Shown here one piece after another: positions 25,327 through 34,063 of a stretch of DNA of 64,000 bases. Under the pieces are notes generated by a model. It ran no database searches, was not told where the DNA came from, and saw nothing but the letters and a program-made list of their open reading frames with translations. The translations under genes and the position numbers were made by a program. The DNA is from Parasutterella excrementihominis YIT 11859 (GTDB taxonomy: Bacteria > Pseudomonadota > Gammaproteobacteria > Burkholderiales > Burkholderiaceae_F). The stretch lies in the NCBI RefSeq assembly GCF_000205025.1, contig NZ_GL883754.1:1-64000 (forward strand), read 5' to 3'. How positions within the stretch are numbered: position 1 is the first letter of the stretch; each line of letters starts with the position of its first letter.

Positions 25327-26592
25327 TTAAACCATCGCTAATGCGACAAAGATGACGGCAATGATCATCGGAATTGCCAGACGTTTTGTAAGTTCAATTG
25401 GATTGCTGACCCCGGCCAGACCGCAAATCACGATAGCGACACCGGATATCGGACTCATAGTTCTTCCAAGAGCTCCGGCCAAAGCGGCCATTGTTCCTAA
25501 AGTCGGAACGGTCATGCCGAAACTCGGTGCATGGGGTGTAACGGCTTCATTGAATGCAAATGCTGCTGCGTCTCCGGAACCGGTAATAACACCCATCACA
25601 AAAGGCCCAAGTGAGCCGCCCCAACGAGCGATCTCATTCGAGCCTCGAAGAACTTCAATGAAGACTGCGATAAGGCCCGACGCTTTCAAACCGGCAGCAA
25701 AGACACCGGCAGCAATAATGATGCCGAGAACTTCACCATAGCCGTTGCCCATGCCCGCAAAAAAGCGTTTAGAGAAAGACTGAGGATCAGCCAAAGTAAC
25801 CGCCAACGTGTAAATAGCTCCCACAAGCATGGCTTGAGCTACACCCATTTTTATGGCGGGAAGCCATAAATTCCCTGTAACCAAAATCAGAACTGGAACC
25901 AGCGGAGCTAAGGCCTTCAAAACATTCACACGCTGAACCTCACTTTCCTCATTTAATTCAGTTTCGGAAACCGAGCCCGGCTTATAGTCGCCCAGTAAGA
26001 TGCACATAATCGTCACACCTATCATCGAGATGGCGCCGCATACCAACGTGTAATTCATGTGTACGCCGATTGTCTGGATAACATCCAGATTCGCCATCTT
26101 TGCTACATAGGCATTGTGAGAAAGACCGGGAGAAAGCATGGATCCGAACGTCCCTCCGAGGATAGCGGCGGCAGTTCCGGGACGGCTGACGCCGGCTCGG
26201 CGTAATAAGGGAATCATTGTCGGACCCACGGCCGCCGCGCACCCGGCCGCTGAAGGAATCGCGATGCAGATGAAATAGGTAATTGCCGTAGCAGCAGGTA
26301 TCAGCAGCAAACCAAGCTTACTTAACGGAGCCGACAGAAGCTTCACTAAATGAACATCGCATTTGGTCATTTGAACGACAAAAGCAAAGCCCATCGCAGA
26401 GCAAATTGCCATGATCAACCCGCTGTTTGTCATAGATTTTGCAAATGCATTCAGACCTTGCATCGGATCTAAAGACAAACAGGTCATAAGAAAGCCGGAG
26501 GCTAACAGAACCAAGCGTGTCTCATAGCGTTTGATAAGAGCTGCCACTGTCAAAATGACGATAACAATGGCTGCCCAGACAGTCCAAGTCAT
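25327..26592 (-). CDS. DcuC-family anaerobic carrier
   Basis: A 421-residue permease with about eleven helices. It has the DcuC-type core: CIAIPSAAGCAAAVGPTMIPLLRRAGVS, LGGTFGSMLSPGLSHNAYVAKMA and VITGSGDAAAFAFNEAVTPHA. Classical DcuC exports succinate, but relatives carry other acids. It is co-transcribed with the AbgA-like hydrolase, which argues for import of an N-acyl amino acid or dipeptide-like acid. It is divergent from the LysR gene at 26695, a common arrangement for a LysR-controlled operon. Confidence 0.82.
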   Translation of the reverse strand: MTWTVWAAIVIVILTVAALIKRYETRLVLLASGFLMTCLSLDPMQGLNAFAKSMTNSGLIMAICSAMGFAFVVQMTKCDVHLVKLLSAPLSKLGLLLIPAATAITYFICIAIPSAAGCAAAVGPTMIPLLRRAGVSRPGTAAAILGGTFGSMLSPGLSHNAYVAKMANLDVIQTIGVHMNYTLVCGAISMIGVTIMCILLGDYKPGSVSETELNEESEVQRVNVLKALAPLVPVLILVTGNLWLPAIKMGVAQAMLVGAIYTLAVTLADPQSFSKRFFAGMGNGYGEVLGIIIAAGVFAAGLKASGLIAVFIEVLRGSNEIARWGGSLGPFVMGVITGSGDAAAFAFNEAVTPHAPSFGMTVPTLGTMAALAGALGRTMSPISGVAIVICGLAGVSNPIELTKRLAIPMIIAVIFVALAMV

Positions 26593-26617
26593 AATCTTCT
26601 CCTATGGGTTATCGTTA

Positions 26618-26670
26618 TGTCACCATTGTGAAGATTGGATTGCGTTACGGTAAGATATCAAAGAGTGACA
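26618..26670. promoter_or_regulatory. Candidate LysR operator in the divergent promoter region
   Basis: In the 102-base gap between the carrier and lysR genes, TGTCAC (26618-26623) and GTGACA (26665-26670) form an inverted pair. A smaller TCAC-N4-GTGA palindrome lies at 26620-26631. LysR regulators commonly bind such dyads between divergent genes. The assignment is inference. Confidence 0.35.
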
Positions 26671-26694
26671 ACGTTTTGATCTAAACGGAACATC

Positions 26695-27618
26695 ATGCGT
26701 AACCTTGACACAATTGAAACCCTTGAAACCTTCGTTGTTCTCGCAAGACTTAACAGTGTCGGAAAAACCGCTGAGCAGCTTCATATTTCAAAAGCTTCCG
26801 TCTCACGCCGCATTTCTTCACTTGAAACATCCATTGGAAAGCTCTTTATCCGAAACCAAAACGGCAGCGAGTTGACACCTTTAGGCTGCCTTTTCTTAGA
26901 AAAGATTCAACCCCTCCTAGAGCGATTTCACAAACTTTCAGCCCCTGTCTCTCGACCCGAAGGGAGCATCAGCGGATCAATCCGAATTTCAGCGCCCAAC
27001 GCTATCGGCAATGGTTTGCTCATTCCATGGATCACTGCATTCCAAAGAAGAAATCCCGAACTTTTTGTTAACCTAACGCTGACTCTTGGTCCAATGCACA
27101 TCATTCCTCCGGAGTGTGATATCAGAATCAATCACGGGCTTTATCCATGTTCCAATGCCGTCATCAGAAAACTCGGTGAAATGCGCCGTATGATGGTTGC
27201 ATCGGCGGCCTATTTGGCAAAACATGGAGTACCGAAAACTCCGGAGGATTTAGAATTTCATGAACTTTTAGGCGGCAATGATTTAGTCAACGGAGCGCCC
27301 TTAGTTCTCCTGAAAGACAATGAGCGCGTCATCGTTCCGATCCACTCCAAACTTAGACTAAAAGATCATACAGCGGCAAGGACAGCCGCATTATTTGACG
27401 CCGGAATAAGTGTTCATGCATTCAGGTATGACACCATGGAATTAGTCCGACGCAAATTACTCATACACGTTCTGCCCGACTGGGAGCCTGAGCCGTCTCC
27501 TGTTAGCTTGCTTCTTCCCATCGGCCGAAAACCATCCTCAGCTGTGGAAGCCTTGTGTGACTTCATTGCTGAAAAATGGCGTTCAAACCCTGAACTCGTC
27601 TTCGATCATGGTCTCTAA
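26695..27618 (+). CDS. LysR-type transcriptional regulator
   Basis: A 307-residue regulator. The N-terminal winged helix-turn-helix (residues 6-65) includes FVVLARLNSVGKTAEQLHIS and VSRRISSLETSIGKLFIRN. The effector-binding domain follows from about residue 90. It is divergent from the DcuC-type carrier/hydrolase operon, which it probably controls. The stop overlaps the start of a second LysR gene by 11 bases. Confidence 0.92.
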   Translation: MRNLDTIETLETFVVLARLNSVGKTAEQLHISKASVSRRISSLETSIGKLFIRNQNGSELTPLGCLFLEKIQPLLERFHKLSAPVSRPEGSISGSIRISAPNAIGNGLLIPWITAFQRRNPELFVNLTLTLGPMHIIPPECDIRINHGLYPCSNAVIRKLGEMRRMMVASAAYLAKHGVPKTPEDLEFHELLGGNDLVNGAPLVLLKDNERVIVPIHSKLRLKDHTAARTAALFDAGISVHAFRYDTMELVRRKLLIHVLPDWEPEPSPVSLLLPIGRKPSSAVEALCDFIAEKWRSNPELVFDHGL

Positions 27619-28528
27619 TAATTCTGAACATAGGGCAACACTGCGTCAATGGCAGCTCTTTATACTTACCGTTGAAAAAGGAAGCATTCTTGCGGCTTCT
27701 GCCGCTGCCAACACCGACGCTGCCGTTGTCAGCCGAGAAATTACAAAACTTGAACATCTGCTACAGGAACCATTACTGGAAAGATCCCGCTCCGGTGTTC
27801 GTCCGACATGGCTAGGCGCTCAAAAATACAAAGAAGCCATAAAAATTCTTCATGACATCAATACTGCTTTCTCTGAAACTGAAAATACTTCAATCAGATC
27901 TTCGACTATCCGTCTTGCCGTTCCCGGGGCATTGACAGGGCTTATCGCTAAGCCTCTCGCAGAGTTTGAAAAACTCCAATCTTCTAATCACACACGCATC
28001 GAAATCAACAGTTACCAAAACATCAACGATATTCAGCCTGAAAATTTTGATCTCATAGTTTGCCTCCAAACATTGCCAAATGTCAGGATGATTGCATACG
28101 ATATCGCAAGCATTTCATATGGAATTTTTGCCTCTCCTGACTTCATTGCGCAAAACAAAAGGATCTCTGATCCGACTCAGTTAGAAAAACTTCCGCTAAT
28201 CCACTCAAAAAGCGAAAAAGTCCTCTTGCAGGGGCCTTTCCAAAGCATAACCATTACCGTAGAGCCTCAAATAAGAATTAATTCTAATGAAGCTATGATC
28301 AGTGCCGCGGTTGAAGGTTTGGGTATTGCCCTCCGCATACCGCTTTGGGCCGCCGAGCCCTTAGCAAAAAACGGTAAGTTGCGTCACTTACTTCCAAATT
28401 GGCATATTCCGAACGCACCCGTTTGGCTTCTAAAGCATCCCGGCCGAAAAATTTCCGCTCTGGAGAAACTTATACAGTTTTTAAGGAAGACTGGAACTTT
28501 CCATCCGACGCTAACAAAAACGGACTAA
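27608..28528 (+). CDS. Second LysR-type regulator, overlapping the first
   Basis: A 306-residue LysR-like protein. It has an N-terminal helix-turn-helix (LRQWQLFILTVEKGSILAAS, then VVSREITKLEHLLQEPLLER) and a periplasmic-binding-like effector domain. I start at the ATG at 27608, inside the previous gene's end, which gives the family's usual length. An earlier in-frame start at 27557 is possible. The DNA-reading helix departs from the usual consensus (ANTDAAVVSRE), so its DNA specificity should differ from the neighbour's. The overlap means translational coupling. Confidence 0.85.
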   Translation: MVSNNSEHRATLRQWQLFILTVEKGSILAASAAANTDAAVVSREITKLEHLLQEPLLERSRSGVRPTWLGAQKYKEAIKILHDINTAFSETENTSIRSSTIRLAVPGALTGLIAKPLAEFEKLQSSNHTRIEINSYQNINDIQPENFDLIVCLQTLPNVRMIAYDIASISYGIFASPDFIAQNKRISDPTQLEKLPLIHSKSEKVLLQGPFQSITITVEPQIRINSNEAMISAAVEGLGIALRIPLWAAEPLAKNGKLRHLLPNWHIPNAPVWLLKHPGRKISALEKLIQFLRKTGTFHPTLTKTD

Positions 28529-28639
28529 CCGAAGAAATAGGTCCCTCCCTTTCAGCATTTCCTTAACTCTCAAAAAAAATCTGAATCAAATTCAATCATC
28601 CCAAGCTGAACTTGATTTAACTTTTATGATTGAACAAGA

Positions 28640-28940
28640 CTGAACACCTTGATAATTCGAAAGAGTTTTCATTTTCTTTCAAGGGGGGCTGTTCGACACA
28701 AAACGTCACAACTAACACATTTTATGACGGCATTGTTCGGACAATGAGTGTAGATTACCGCGCTGAAGACATCCGTTTGGGTCTTCACAGTCTTTCATTT
28801 GAAGGGGATGAAAGATTTTGGTGTTGCATGAGATGAGGTTGCAGCCGCCGTGTTTTCCTCCTATGTCACGGCAGAGCTCCTTCATTTAAAACTCATTTGC
28901 TTATCCGGCGCCTGCGCGGCGTCGGATTTTTTTCTTTTTT
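28640..28940 (+). ncRNA. Candidate structured RNA with its own terminator
   Basis: This stretch has no convincing gene but holds a row of exact hairpins: GAAAG/CTTTC (28659/28676), CGTCA/TGACG (28704/28725), CATTGT-TCGG-ACAATG (28731-28746), TGAAGAC/GTCTTCA (28764/28781), CTTTCAT/ATGAAAG (28792/28808) and GCCGTG/CACGGC (28847/28867). It ends in a strong intrinsic terminator on the plus strand. It could be a free RNA or a long 3' untranslated tail of the LysR gene that ends at 28528. It does not match 6S, tmRNA, RNase P or SRP RNA as I know them. Confidence 0.45.
28903..28940 (+). terminator. Plus-strand intrinsic terminator
   Basis: A ten-base stem ATCCGGCGCC/GGCGTCGGAT (28903-28912 with 28918-28927) is followed by seven T and a further T-rich run. 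It ends the candidate RNA, 375 bases beyond the last plus-strand gene. Confidence 0.85.
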
Positions 28941-28949
28941 GCCTTAGTA

Positions 28950-28980
28950 AAAAACGGTGGGCTGTTAATCCTACCCACCG
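28950..28980 (-). terminator. Terminator of the RND efflux operon
   Basis: On the minus strand CGGTGGG/CCCACCG (28974-28980 with 28955-28961) is followed by six T, 58 bases after the outer membrane factor's stop codon. Confidence 0.85.
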
Positions 28981-29037
28981 CTTTCTATACTTCTAAATAA
29001 GAAATTATTGCGGACCTGCCGCGTCTAGTTTTGCAGG

Positions 29038-30552
29038 CTAGCCGTCAGCCGATTTCTGCATCGGCTGCGCCGTTGTTGGTTTAATGGGTTGTTTTTTGAG
29101 TTTTTCCGCCTCTTCGATTTCTCGAATCGCTTGCTGCTCCTCGATTAAGGCTTGGTCAATCCATCCGCCCCCTAACGCCTGATATACCTGCGCAACCGAA
29201 TTCAAAGCCCGAGACTTCACTTCAGCTAGAGAGATTTGCTGCGGCAGTAAAGATTGTTCTGCCTGCAGGACAGTGAAATATCCCGTGTAACCGCCTTGAT
29301 ACTGAGCGTTAGCAAGGCGCGAGTAGTCTTCCAAGCTCATGACGAGGCTGCGTTTGCTGCGCAGCTCTTCAATCACGTTTTGGCGCCGACTGAGTGCATT
29401 ATCCACGTCTGCAAATGCAGTAGATACGGCAAGCTGATAAGCGGCCAAAAGCGCTTTTTGCTGCGCCTCGGCACTGCGGACTCCGGCGGTTACAGCGCCC
29501 CAATGGAAAATTGGACCGCTGATATTGCCGGCGTACTGCCAAACTTTGGACGGACCTTTAAACAGTTCTTTCAGCTGATCGCTGGAAAAGCCGAGGCCTC
29601 CGGAAAGTGAGATAGACGGGAAGTACAACGCCTTAGCGGCTCCGATATCGGCATTAGCTGCCCTAAGCTGCTCTTCGGCCTGGATCACGTCAGGGCGTTC
29701 CTCCAGCAGCTGACTGGGAATTCCCGCCACGACTGCCGGAACGTTCAGTTCATCTAGCGTCTTGAATTTCGGAAAATCGTCAACCGGCACTCCGGTAAGA
29801 ACGGACAGCGAATTCTTTAATTCCGTATTGTTCTGCCGAATCTGCGGAATCTGCACCATCGCGCTTTCCCACTGCGACCAAGCCTGAGCAACTTCCATCT
29901 CGGAAACATTGCCATGCTTAAATCGCAGGAGGAAGAGCTGATAAGTCTTGTGATAGCTTTCCGCTGTCTCTACGGCGATCTTGTATTGCTCTTCCGTCGT
30001 AAGAATAGAAAGATAAGTACTGATCACAGAGCCGATCACCGATGAAATTGCCGCGCGATGCGCCGCTTCCGTGGCTCTCAGAGTTGCCCGAGCAGATTCA
30101 GTTTGCCTCCGAATCTTGCCCCACAAGTCGATTTCCCAAGAGGCCGAGGCAAGAGTTTCATAACTTTTGATCGGCTTATCTCCCATTGCCGCCCCGGTCG
30201 GAGTATTCAAGCTTGCTTTTGACTTTCCGAGATCGCCCGAGTAGTTAAGCTGCGGAAAAAGATTGGATCGAGCCACGGTAAGCTGAGCCGCTGCCCTCTC
30301 GACGTTTGCCATGGTCTGCTGCAATGTTCGATTGTTGGCAATGGCTTTGGAGACGAAGAAGTCCAAATTAGGATCGTTGTATTCTGTCCACCACCTTGCT
30401 TTCAAGAGGCCGAGATCCGCTTCCTCGCTCTGGATGTGACGGTAATCCTTCGGCACCGGAACATAAGGGCGATCATAGTCAGGACCGACTGCGCAGCCGG
30501 TCAGCACTGCGGCGCTGACCGCCGCGGCTAAAAATGTGCGCCGATTTATCAT
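29038..30552 (-). CDS. RND efflux outer membrane factor (NodT/OprM type) lipoprotein
   Basis: A 504-residue trimeric outer membrane channel component. It has a lipobox ending LTGC at Cys20, then AVGPDYDRPYVPVPKDY and two homologous OEP repeats rich in long helices (residues about 60-260 and 270-470; SWEIDLWGKIRRQTESARA is typical). A 35-residue charged tail follows the second repeat. Its start overlaps the stop of the inner membrane pump gene by four bases. It completes a three-part pump. Confidence 0.93.
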   Translation of the reverse strand: MINRRTFLAAAVSAAVLTGCAVGPDYDRPYVPVPKDYRHIQSEEADLGLLKARWWTEYNDPNLDFFVSKAIANNRTLQQTMANVERAAAQLTVARSNLFPQLNYSGDLGKSKASLNTPTGAAMGDKPIKSYETLASASWEIDLWGKIRRQTESARATLRATEAAHRAAISSVIGSVISTYLSILTTEEQYKIAVETAESYHKTYQLFLLRFKHGNVSEMEVAQAWSQWESAMVQIPQIRQNNTELKNSLSVLTGVPVDDFPKFKTLDELNVPAVVAGIPSQLLEERPDVIQAEEQLRAANADIGAAKALYFPSISLSGGLGFSSDQLKELFKGPSKVWQYAGNISGPIFHWGAVTAGVRSAEAQQKALLAAYQLAVSTAFADVDNALSRRQNVIEELRSKRSLVMSLEDYSRLANAQYQGGYTGYFTVLQAEQSLLPQQISLAEVKSRALNSVAQVYQALGGGWIDQALIEEQQAIREIEEAEKLKKQPIKPTTAQPMQKSADG

Positions 30553-33500
30553 TTGCCCTCTCCTTTATTGTTCTTGGCATCGGCTGTCTTCTGGGAGACT
30601 TCGTTTGCAGATAGAACTTCCTTCGTGATTTCTGTCTTATCCTCTTTGACGCTCTTCTCTCTTTCGAGGTCAGTCAGCTTGTCTGCGGATTCAACATTCG
30701 CCTTCTGCTCCTGCGATGTCAGATCTCCGATTCCGATATCCTGATTTTCGACCCCTTCAGGATTAAAGCCCGGAGAGTTGATCACCGTTAACTCTCCTGA
30801 AGGAGAAACCTTCACGGTTGCATTCGGATCATAAACGGTGCCAGGGCCGCGCAGAATGGCAGTACGAAGCTTGTCTGTAATCGGAATATTTCTAGAGGAA
30901 AGCTTAGCGGCCAGTTTCAAAGCGCTCTTCGCTCCGGAGCGTTCGGCCCAGCCTTCAAACCAGACATAGAAAATTGGAACAAACAGCAGAGCCAGCGTCG
31001 ACACACCGATCATACCGCCCACAATACCGGTTCCCAGAGAGTGACGGGAAGCAGCGCCGGCGCCTGTTGCGACGGCCAACGGGATAGTACCGCCGATAAA
31101 CGCCAAGGACGTCATAATAATCGGACGGAAACGAAGCTCTCCGGCATCAATAGCCGCGCGCACCAAGTCCATGCCTTTATGTCTCAGTTCAACCGCAAAT
31201 TCCACAATCAAAATTGCGTTCTTCGCCGCCAAGCCGATCATCACCAGCATACCAATCTGGAAGTAAACGTCGTTTTCAAGACCGCGAGCCCATGTCGCCA
31301 GCAGCGCACCGATGACGCCGAACGGCACCGCCAAGATGACTGAACCCGGAAGCGCCCAGCTTTCATACTGGGCAGCCAGCACCAGGAATACCAGCAGCAA
31401 ACCGAAACCAAACACAATTGCGGAAGAAGATCCGGAACTTTGCTGTTCGTAGCTGATTCCAGTCCAGCCGTAGGTGTAGCCCGGAGGAAGAACTTCGGCC
31501 GCCACTTCTTCCAAGGCCTTCATACCTTGGCCGGAAGAGTAACCAGGCGCGGCATTACCGATCACCTGAGCGGCCGGGAAACCGTTGTAGTGCGGTAAGG
31601 AGGTTGCGCCGTTCGTGTACTCCGTCGTAATAACGGCACTCAGCGGAATCATTTCCCCGTTACTGTTGCGAACGTAAAGTTTGTCAATGTCTTCCGGTTT
31701 TGCACGATACTTCGGTTCGGACTGCATAATCACGAACCAAACGCGTGAGAACTGGCTAAACTGACTGGAAATTGCTGAGCCAAACTGGCTTTGAAGCGTG
31801 TTAAAGACGTCTGCAGTACTCAAACCTAACAATTGGGCCTTATCACGATCAAAGTTAATTTTGAGCTGTTGGTTGTTGGCGTTGTAAGTACTGGTCAAAC
31901 CGGTAAGTTCCGGACGCTGACGAGCTTTTTGCAAAAAATTGTTCAGCACATCACCTAACTGCTGAGGCGTCCCGCTACCGGTATCCTGAATCCAAAATTC
32001 AAAACCACCTGTCGTACCTAATCCCGGAATCGCCGGCGGGTTGATCGGAACGACCAACGCCTGCATCTGTGAGGCCATGCCGCGATACTGCATCTGCTGC
32101 ATGATCGCATCGGCACTCATTTCTTTAGCCGTTTGAGAATTCTTATAGCGCTCATCAAACGGAGCCAAAGTCATGAAGAACGTACCGGCATTGGTTTTCA
32201 CTCCTCCGTCGAGCAGAGAAAAACCACCGATGGAGTTCTTGGTTTCAATCCCTTTAACCGGATCCAAAGCTTTTTCAATAGCATCCATGGCTTCTGTTGA
32301 GCGCTGCAAGCTGGCAGAGGAAGGAAGCATAATAGCTGCCAGAACGTAGCCTTGGTCTTCACTTGGCACAAAACCGGTCGGGAGCACTCGGAACATCTGA
32401 AAAATAGCAACGCCCATTCCCGCGAACAAAATAATGACAAGCAAAGTTCTGCGGAACAAAGCTCTCGTCCATTCCCCGTACTTCACCGTCAAGCGTCCGA
32501 ACAATTGGTTGAAACGGAAGAAGAAGCCGTGAGTCTTCGGCTCTTCATGGGAGAGCCAAGCAGCACAAAGGGCCGGCGTCAGCGTCAAAGCGACGAAGCC
32601 GGAAATCGAAACGGAGATCGCAATCGTGATAGCAAACTGCTTATAGAGCATACCGGTGGTGCCGCCCATAAAGGCTGCCGGAACGAACACACTGGCCAAG
32701 ACCAAAACCGTCGCGATAATCGGGCCGGAGACTTCCGACATAGCCAGAATGGTTGCATCGATCGGATTCATGGCTTTTTCGGACATATTGCGTTCGACGT
32801 TTTCCACCACCACGATGGCATCGTCCACCACCAAACCAATCGCCAACACCAAACCAAACAGCGTCAGCAGGTTGATCGTGAACCCAAGCGCCAGCATTCC
32901 CACGAAAGTACCAGTCAAAGCGACCACAATGGCCGTGCACGCAATTGCTGTGGATTTAAAGCTTTGCAAGAAGATGTAGATCACGCCGATAACAAGAAGC
33001 ACTGCTTCAAACAGCGTCTTAATTACTTCATCGATAGAAATTCGAACAAACTCTGTCGTGTCGATAGCGACCTTGTAATCTAAGCCTTCTGGGAAGTTTG
33101 CTTTGAGTTGCTCTAATGTCTTTCGAACATTTTTCGCCACATCCAGCGCGTTGGCGCCGGCCTGTTGGTAAACCGCAATGTAACTCGTCGGTAAGCCGTT
33201 CATATTGGAAGAAACATCATAGCTCTGAGACCCCAAATCGACACTCGCTACGTCCTTTAGACGAACAATGGCGCTTTGATCTTGGTTCGAGCGGATGATG
33301 ATATCTTCATATCCTTTCGGATCAACCGAGGGAGACGGAGCAATGACCGGGAAAGTCTGGATAGTTCCGGGGAGCGCAGGAGCCGCACCGATATTACCGG
33401 CTGCGAATCGTTTGTTCTGGTTTGCAACGGCGGAGTTGATATCAGAGGTGGTAATGCCCAAAGATGCCATGCGGTCCGGATTAAGCCAAATACGCATGGC

Positions 33501-34052
33501 CTGATTGGCGTTGCCCATCACAGCAGACTGACCGGCGCCCTTAACACGCTTAATAGCATCTACAACATAAACATTGGCGTAATTATTAATGTAATCGCGG
33601 CTATAACGGTCGCCTTTGCCGTAAATACCGATCAACATCAGAATTGAAGAAGAGCGCTTTTCAATTTGAAGGCCGTTTTGGATTACTTCGCTCGGCAGGT
33701 ACGGCTGTGCGATATTGACACGATTCTGTACCTGCACCTGGGCAATATCCGGATCCGTTCCGATATCAAAGAAAACGGTCAGCATCATAGTGCCGGTAGA
33801 TGACGAGGAACTCGTCATGTATATCATGTTGTCAACACCGTTAACCTGCGTTTCAATCGGGGCCGCTACGGTTTCGGCCACGGTCTTCGCATCGGCTCCC
33901 GGATAACTGGCTGTAACCATAATCTGTACCGGTGCCATGTTCGGATATTGCTCAATCGGCAGTTGGAACATGGAAATCAGGCCGGAAATCACAATCACCA
34001 GCGATACGACGATGGCGAAAATCGGTCGCTTAATAAAGAAGTTCGAAAACAT
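30549..34052 (-). CDS. RND efflux pump inner membrane transporter (AcrB/MexF type)
   Basis: A proton-driven drug and solute exporter of the HAE1 class. The 1167-residue protein starts with MFSNFFIKRPIFAIVVSL and has the twelve-helix duplicated layout. The proton-relay aspartate pair lies in AIGLVVDDAIVVVENVERN. The C-terminal membrane block ends near residue 1040. A hydrophilic tail of about 120 residues follows, which AcrB-type pumps normally lack. It lies 11 bases after the adaptor gene. Confidence 0.95.
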   Translation of the reverse strand: MFSNFFIKRPIFAIVVSLVIVISGLISMFQLPIEQYPNMAPVQIMVTASYPGADAKTVAETVAAPIETQVNGVDNMIYMTSSSSSTGTMMLTVFFDIGTDPDIAQVQVQNRVNIAQPYLPSEVIQNGLQIEKRSSSILMLIGIYGKGDRYSRDYINNYANVYVVDAIKRVKGAGQSAVMGNANQAMRIWLNPDRMASLGITTSDINSAVANQNKRFAAGNIGAAPALPGTIQTFPVIAPSPSVDPKGYEDIIIRSNQDQSAIVRLKDVASVDLGSQSYDVSSNMNGLPTSYIAVYQQAGANALDVAKNVRKTLEQLKANFPEGLDYKVAIDTTEFVRISIDEVIKTLFEAVLLVIGVIYIFLQSFKSTAIACTAIVVALTGTFVGMLALGFTINLLTLFGLVLAIGLVVDDAIVVVENVERNMSEKAMNPIDATILAMSEVSGPIIATVLVLASVFVPAAFMGGTTGMLYKQFAITIAISVSISGFVALTLTPALCAAWLSHEEPKTHGFFFRFNQLFGRLTVKYGEWTRALFRRTLLVIILFAGMGVAIFQMFRVLPTGFVPSEDQGYVLAAIMLPSSASLQRSTEAMDAIEKALDPVKGIETKNSIGGFSLLDGGVKTNAGTFFMTLAPFDERYKNSQTAKEMSADAIMQQMQYRGMASQMQALVVPINPPAIPGLGTTGGFEFWIQDTGSGTPQQLGDVLNNFLQKARQRPELTGLTSTYNANNQQLKINFDRDKAQLLGLSTADVFNTLQSQFGSAISSQFSQFSRVWFVIMQSEPKYRAKPEDIDKLYVRNSNGEMIPLSAVITTEYTNGATSLPHYNGFPAAQVIGNAAPGYSSGQGMKALEEVAAEVLPPGYTYGWTGISYEQQSSGSSSAIVFGFGLLLVFLVLAAQYESWALPGSVILAVPFGVIGALLATWARGLENDVYFQIGMLVMIGLAAKNAILIVEFAVELRHKGMDLVRAAIDAGELRFRPIIMTSLAFIGGTIPLAVATGAGAASRHSLGTGIVGGMIGVSTLALLFVPIFYVWFEGWAERSGAKSALKLAAKLSSRNIPITDKLRTAILRGPGTVYDPNATVKVSPSGELTVINSPGFNPEGVENQDIGIGDLTSQEQKANVESADKLTDLEREKSVKEDKTEITKEVLSANEVSQKTADAKNNKGEGK

Positions 34053-34063
34053 ACCGACCCCCT

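Noticed and set aside
28630-28836. TTG-started 68-codon frame in the candidate RNA region
   Set aside because: No ribosome site. The exact hairpins explain the sequence better than a protein.
32352-33083. Long open frame of 243 codons on the plus strand
   Set aside because: It lies wholly antisense to the RND pump gene, has low-complexity His/Gln-rich content and no ribosome site. It is a shadow of the pump's codon pattern.
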